Assembly (NCBI GenBank): GCA_031273385.1
Contig: JAISRY010000027.1
Span: 1-10,350 of the forward strand
Length of the DNA stretch: 10,350 bases
Direction of reading: 5' to 3'
Origin: Tannerellaceae bacterium
GTDB taxonomy: Bacteria; Bacteroidota; Bacteroidia; Bacteroidales; Tannerellaceae
Under the pieces are notes generated by a model, which was not told the origin of the DNA, did no database searches, and saw nothing but the letters and a program-made list of their open reading frames with translations. Positions 6,832 to 10,350 of the stretch are shown piece by piece. A program made the position numbers and the translations under genes. Numbering within the stretch: the first letter of the stretch is position 1; every line of letters starts with the position of its first letter.

Positions 6832-9480
6832 TTAATTTTCGATATGCAGTTTGAATGTTTCTATCGCGTGGTGGCCGACGGGATAAGAGAATCCGCGCTC
6901 TTGGGAGGGGATTGCCGCAGGTTCCTCTTCGATCAGGTTGGTGTGTTCCACCCGCCGTACCGGCTTGAAGAGTGAAAAGGCGGCTTTCGTATCTTTGCCC
7001 TCTATGTCGTAGCAGCGGAGGACGACGGCATCATCGTCGTCGCATTTCTTAATAGTACTGACCATAACGCCCTTGCCGTCTACCGATACGAAACTGTATT
7101 GTTCGGGCAGGTAGCCGGCCTGTTTCAGGGGATCGCCGAGGGCGGTGAGAAGCGGTTGGTTGCTTTGTGCGCCTGAGCGATAGCCATTTTGCCAGTTACC
7201 GGTATGGGTATAGATCGAGAAACGATAGGTGTGATCGCCCGCCTGCAGGTAGTAATTCCCCCTCCCGTGACAGCTTTTCCGGCTGGCCAGGAGAATGGGC
7301 TGCAAGACGGGATAATCCACCGGATTCTCCGTCGGATCCACCCAGTCAAAGACGGCGACATCCGAGCTGACGGTGATCCCCTGCTTTCCGTCGGAAGCCG
7401 AGAACCAGTCCTGCACTTCACGTGGATGCACATCCTTGCAGGGTGTGTCGTAAATCTGATTGTCTTTGGAATAGCCTGCCGCTCCGGCAATCTCGTCTTT
7501 CCCGACCTCCACAACGCCCATCGGCACTTCGTAGGCTACTTTCGCCTGTTTCATATTGACCGGAAACGCCAGGCGGAACTCCCGCCAGTTCTCACCGTTG
7601 AAGCGGTTCAGGTCTGTTTCGACATCAATCCGCTTGACGGTCTTATACAGCACGATGCGTATCACGGCCTGTGTCTCTTTCAATGGCTGGATGGTCTGGA
7701 AAACGTCGCGCACCGCTCCCGTCTCGATACACTGCCACTGCTGTTTGTAATGGCTTAGCTTGTCAAAGCCCTCCATCGTGGGCTGTTGCACGTCGGTAAA
7801 CTCACCCGCGCCGTTGCCTACCGACTGCATGGTGAACAGTTCGGCACCCGAAAACTTTTCAGTTTGGAAAAACTCCCTTTTCAGCTCCTTGTCGTACAGG
7901 CTTTCAATCCCCCCGTCGCCCAAGACCAGTTTGTAGAAGCGGTTTTCGTATGCGGGAACGGCTGCCGGTATCTGCGCGTTGCCTGCCGGAGGCGTCCCCC
8001 CGGTGAGGTAATAGGTCTTGTAGCCCAATGCCGGGACCTTTTCGGCAACGAACAGAAAGGTGACCGTTTCGTCGCGGTTGCCCGTAAACCTGTGGTTTGA
8101 AGTCAGCTGATAGGGCACGTCGTTCCCATCGGCGTCGACCAGCCTGTAATGGTTGTGCGGACGCCCCTCCACATCCAGCGTAAACTCCACCGGGTCTGTC
8201 CTTTCCCACGAAAGGGGATTGAAGACGGTAACGGCCTGCAGGTATTCGCTTTTGAACTTGATTTGACGGGAGATGGAAGCCAGCGACTCATCGAGTATCT
8301 TCTTCCCGCTATCCCTGGCGTACTCGAACTTTTCGCGGAACATGCGGTCGGTAATATCTCCGTGGTTGCCTCCCCAGCCGTGGTCGGGATAGATGGCGGA
8401 TTCCCACGCGCTATCAAACAGTTGGGCGGGATAACCGCTGAAACTGTGCAGCGTCAGCGCGTTGAACGTGGCGAACTTTTCAGCGGCCGTCAGTAGCCGG
8501 CTGGCATCCCGTCCGGCTTTCAACGCCCGCCGGTGCGCCGGGCCGTGAATATAGAGCCACACGTCGGGACGCTCGCCCATCAACTCGTCGAATTTGGCCT
8601 CCTTGCCGGCGGCCACCTCATCCATGACGCGGGTTGCCGTGGAATACGAAATGTAGGGCAACCCTTTTTCATTGCCGTTGCGCACGCCGTCGTTCCATTC
8701 TTCCATGTACTTGTCCCAGTTCACCGGCTCCGAAAAATCGAACGAGTAGAGCATAAGCCGTACCGGTGGAATGTTCCTTTTCCGGTAATAGTCGTCCCAC
8801 TGGTTGACGTAACCGGTGAGGACTTTTGTGCGGGCTTCCTCCGTGGGAGCGTGTGCGACGGGCATGGTCTTGTCGTGATACTGCCCCGGCGTCCAGCCAA
8901 GTATCGAACTGCCATCGGGACTGAACCACTTATGAAACCCCGGCTCGTGACGGCTGAACTGATAATAGGGAATGCCCGCCTTAGCCAGTATCTGCGGAAA
9001 CTGTATCGCCATGCCGGGCACGTCTTCGTTGTACGCCGTACGGAAATCGCAGCCGGGCAGCGTCTTCTTCAGCAACTTCCTGCCAAAGTAAACCTGCCTG
9101 ATCAACGCCTCGCCATCGTACATCGACTGATAAGGCTGACTGGCGGTAGCCCCCCACTCCAAACGCCCCTCGAGGGTATATCTCAGAATATCGCCATACC
9201 TTTCCGGATGACGCTTCAGGTATTCCCCCAAATACATAGCGCTCTCAACGGAAAAACAGTAATTCCGATTCTCCGCCAAACGCTTCAACGCCGGCGTAAT
9301 CATCCTTTCGTCGCGAAAACGTATACACTCCTCCGGCGCATCCATCCAGGCAATATCCTGATGGCTGGAGTTCACAAGATACATCTGCCCCCCCTTGAAA
9401 TAGGGAGTATTTTGCGCCTGCACACCCGATAAGCAGACAAAAAGGCTTGCCCATGCTGTAAAATACGTTAGTCTGTTCAT
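6832..9480 (-). CDS. secreted GH38-type alpha-mannosidase
   Basis: 882 residues when started at the ATG at 9480, which leads straight into a signal peptide (MNRLTYFTAWASLFVCLSGV, QAQ). The frame is open back to 9597, but that extension would bury the signal peptide and is rejected. GH38 hallmarks are present. NSSHQDIAWMD holds metal ligands His40 and Asp42, YNEDVPGMAIQFPQ the likely nucleophile Asp153, and DHGWGGNHGDITD the later His (367/373). Residues about 30-390 form the catalytic and helical parts; the remaining 490 residues fit the large C-terminal beta-sandwich domains of the family. GH38 enzymes are retaining, metal-dependent alpha-mannosidases, usually acting on N-glycan or mannan mannose; exact linkage is not predictable. 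His-Gln-Asp replaces the more common His-x-Asp variants and is still compatible with metal binding. It is the first gene of a two-gene unit with the fusion gene downstream. Confidence 0.9.
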   Translation of the reverse strand: MNRLTYFTAWASLFVCLSGVQAQNTPYFKGGQMYLVNSSHQDIAWMDAPEECIRFRDERMITPALKRLAENRNYCFSVESAMYLGEYLKRHPERYGDILRYTLEGRLEWGATASQPYQSMYDGEALIRQVYFGRKLLKKTLPGCDFRTAYNEDVPGMAIQFPQILAKAGIPYYQFSRHEPGFHKWFSPDGSSILGWTPGQYHDKTMPVAHAPTEEARTKVLTGYVNQWDDYYRKRNIPPVRLMLYSFDFSEPVNWDKYMEEWNDGVRNGNEKGLPYISYSTATRVMDEVAAGKEAKFDELMGERPDVWLYIHGPAHRRALKAGRDASRLLTAAEKFATFNALTLHSFSGYPAQLFDSAWESAIYPDHGWGGNHGDITDRMFREKFEYARDSGKKILDESLASISRQIKFKSEYLQAVTVFNPLSWERTDPVEFTLDVEGRPHNHYRLVDADGNDVPYQLTSNHRFTGNRDETVTFLFVAEKVPALGYKTYYLTGGTPPAGNAQIPAAVPAYENRFYKLVLGDGGIESLYDKELKREFFQTEKFSGAELFTMQSVGNGAGEFTDVQQPTMEGFDKLSHYKQQWQCIETGAVRDVFQTIQPLKETQAVIRIVLYKTVKRIDVETDLNRFNGENWREFRLAFPVNMKQAKVAYEVPMGVVEVGKDEIAGAAGYSKDNQIYDTPCKDVHPREVQDWFSASDGKQGITVSSDVAVFDWVDPTENPVDYPVLQPILLASRKSCHGRGNYYLQAGDHTYRFSIYTHTGNWQNGYRSGAQSNQPLLTALGDPLKQAGYLPEQYSFVSVDGKGVMVSTIKKCDDDDAVVLRCYDIEGKDTKAAFSLFKPVRRVEHTNLIEEEPAAIPSQERGFSYPVGHHAIETFKLHIEN

Positions 9481-9524
9481 TTTAGTATTCCTTATTGAAT
9501 TATTATTTAAGTATAACCAGGGCA

Positions 9525-9532
9525 TAAAGTTA
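9525..9532 (-). promoter_or_regulatory. weak candidate -7 element upstream of the GH38 gene
   Basis: On the minus strand this reads TAACTTTA, one mismatch from TAnnTTTG, about 45 bp before the chosen ATG at 9480. TTG-containing sequence lies further upstream, but not at ideal spacing. This is only a suggestion, and the position fits a first gene of a unit. Confidence 0.25.
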
Positions 9533-9682
9533 ATCAATATTCTTTTCAACGACATGCAATCCGTATTTATTGCTTGTAACGGCGTATCATTGACCATGCC
9601 CCCTCACGGATGGCCTCTTCCGTTGCCCGAACTACTCGTATTCCCCGAAACGACACCTTTTTCAAGTCTGCCTTTCGATGTA

Positions 9683-9718
9683 CAGCCGATTATAATCAAG
9701 TGGTGCCCGTCATTGCGA
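9683..9718. repeat. dispersed repeat copy (first of a direct pair)
   Basis: These 36 bp match 9916-9951 at 32 of 36 positions; both contain CAGCCGATTA and CCCGTCATTGCGA. It is a solo copy of the module that sits at the centre of the large palindrome to its right. Confidence 0.7.
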
Positions 9719-9780
9719 GTACCCAATAAACCCGGTTTATCAAAAAAGGAAATGACGGCGATTGCAATCCCGTTAGGGGG

Positions 9781-10063
9781 ACCGAGCGGGAGAACGTCAT
9801 GTCGACCGAGCGCAGCGAGTGGAGACACCTCCGATCGAGAGGACGGTAAATGAGGTTTTAGTCCCACTTCTGGATTGCTTCACTGCGTTCGCAATGACGG
9901 ATACTGTTTGATTTCCAGCCGATTACAATCAAGTAGCACCCGTCATTGCGAACGGAGTGAAGCAATCCAGAGGTGCGACACACTCATTTACCGCCCTTGC
10001 GATAGAAGGTGTCTCCACTCGCTGCGCTCGGTCGACATGACGTGCTTGCTTGCGCTCGGTTAT
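9781..10063. repeat. nested imperfect palindrome of about 280 bp (MITE/REP-like)
   Basis: Three arm pairs share one centre near 9919. 9794-9830 pairs perfectly with 10007-10043 (37 bp), 9844-9854 with 9983-9993 (11 bp perfect), and 9869-9900 with 9940-9971 (31 of 32). The intervening stretches differ. Bases 9781-9837 match the left arm of the 3394-3523 hairpin at 56 of 57 positions. The inner module is the widespread type whose plus-strand translation reads RHCERSEAIQ. No transposase is encoded, so a mobile origin is inferred. Confidence 0.85.
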
Positions 10064-10075
10064 AATGACGGATAC

Positions 10076-10122
10076 CACTGTTCACTATTCACTGTTCACT
10101 GTTCACTATTCACTATTCACTC
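10076..10122. repeat. 7-bp tandem repeat array TTCACT(A/G)
   Basis: Six contiguous units of TTCACTN run from 10081 to 10122 (fourth-class base A, G, G, A, A, C in order), preceded by a partial unit CACTG at 10076-10080. The array runs right up to the coding remnant of the DUF4248 gene. A unit of 7 bp is not a multiple of three, so changes in copy number would shift any frame read through it. Confidence 0.85.
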
Positions 10123-10288
10123 TCTTGCGGAGGTGTGCACGGAGACGGCGCGGAAACGGTTACGGCAATGGGTGCTCAGGAATCCCAAGATCGGGCAGGC
10201 GCTCGAAGAAAATGGGTATGTCAAAGGCGCTCGGCTGCTGACGCCCGAACAAGTGCGCATCCTCGTTCACTTCCTGGGTGAGCCTTGA
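10121..10288 (+). pseudogene. truncated DUF4248-family gene
   Basis: The reading frame ending at TGA 10286-10288 encodes ARKRLRQWVLRNPKIGQALE, then a run ending in LTPEQVRILVHFLGEP. This matches my memory of the C-terminal half of DUF4248, a small Bacteroidales family of about 70-80 residues ending in a T-P-x-Q-V-x-x-I-x-x-x-LGEP pattern. The usual N-terminal segment (an S-x-x-E-L-A-x-x-Y-x-P-like region) is missing; only LAEVCTET precedes, and upstream of that the frame runs into 7-bp tandem repeats. No ATG is available; a GTG at 10133 could start a 51-residue product. I read it as a 5'-truncated gene, although a short functional product cannot be ruled out. In Bacteroidales this family often lies near HU-like DNA-binding and amidase genes; these would be outside the window. 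Function is unknown. Confidence 0.6.
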
Positions 10289-10301
10289 CGCCCCCCCCGC
10301 G

Positions 10302-10350
10302 GCTACACAACTGTGTCGTCCCCGCTACACAGTTGTGTTGTCCCCGCTAC
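10302..10350. repeat. 22-bp tandem repeat with near-palindromic cores, continuing past the window
   Basis: Units occupy 10302-10323 and 10324-10345, and a third begins at 10346. Each has GCT, a 12-bp core and a GTCCCC-type tail. The cores ACACAACTGTGT and ACACAGTTGTGT are exact reverse complements of each other, so each unit is a near-palindrome with ACACA/TGTGT arms. A run of eight C lies just upstream (10291-10298). Total array length is unknown. Confidence 0.75.

Larger units (their letters stand above)
9481..9780. other. non-coding region upstream of the GH38 gene
   Basis: It contains the AT-rich leader and weak promoter of the GH38 gene (9481-9550) and one dispersed repeat copy (9683-9718). 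Between about 9600 and 9680 I see nothing recognisable. Open frames here on both strands have no family resemblance. Confidence 0.6.

Noticed and set aside
9481..9597. Upstream extension of the GH38 gene to 9597
   Set aside because: It would place 39 polar residues before a clear signal peptide and cover the AT-rich leader and promoter candidate.
9604..9867. Minus-strand 87-codon frame
   Set aside because: Its N-terminal portion is the translated palindrome arm (SPLAALGRHDVLPLG also arises at 3476); no family resemblance.
9875..10120. Plus-strand coding sequence containing RHCERSEAIQ and SLRSVDMTC
   Set aside because: These peptides are translations of dispersed intergenic repeats, a common mis-annotation; only the part after about 10121 resembles a protein family.

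Overview
The window looks like a chromosome segment from a gut-type Bacteroidota (order Bacteroidales, Bacteroides/Parabacteroides-like). The reasons are secreted glycan-degrading enzymes in a same-strand cluster, signal peptides often followed by Gln, no strong Shine-Dalgarno sites, a perfect TAnnTTTG promoter element, a DUF4248-type fragment, and a DUF5054/GH38-type protein. No taxonomic search was possible.

Layout. All intact genes are on the minus strand. The right-hand unit (9480 down to 3536) holds two genes 11 bp apart. The first is a secreted GH38-type alpha-mannosidase. The second is a 1094-residue secreted protein that joins a second, DUF5054-like GH38 module, a beta-sandwich and a complete nitrilase-superfamily (carbon-nitrogen hydrolase) domain in one reading frame. 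A 647-bp non-coding region follows (2889-3535). It holds a perfect 57-bp inverted repeat just past the stop, a four-unit 21-bp tandem repeat, paired TGAACG direct repeats, and the promoter of the left-hand unit. The left-hand unit (2888 down past base 1) has three closely packed genes: a five-bladed beta-propeller glycosidase-like protein, a TIM-barrel glycosidase-like protein with a DEP motif, and the start of a GH43-type protein cut by the window edge.

The right end (about 9683-10350) is repeat-rich. It has a nested palindrome of about 280 bp built from the same sequence as the 57-bp hairpin, an array of 7-bp tandem repeats, a truncated DUF4248 gene on the plus strand, and 22-bp tandem repeats with palindromic cores.

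Together the five enzymes look like the accessory-hydrolase part of a polysaccharide utilisation locus. All five appear exported, and the set suggests stepwise trimming of a mannose-containing or otherwise complex glycan, perhaps one carrying an amide group that the nitrilase domain could cleave. No SusC/SusD pair, sensor or sulfatase lies in the window, so the substrate cannot be read from it. The best candidate for something undescribed is the GH38-nitrilase fusion; the second is the modular palindromic repeat family.
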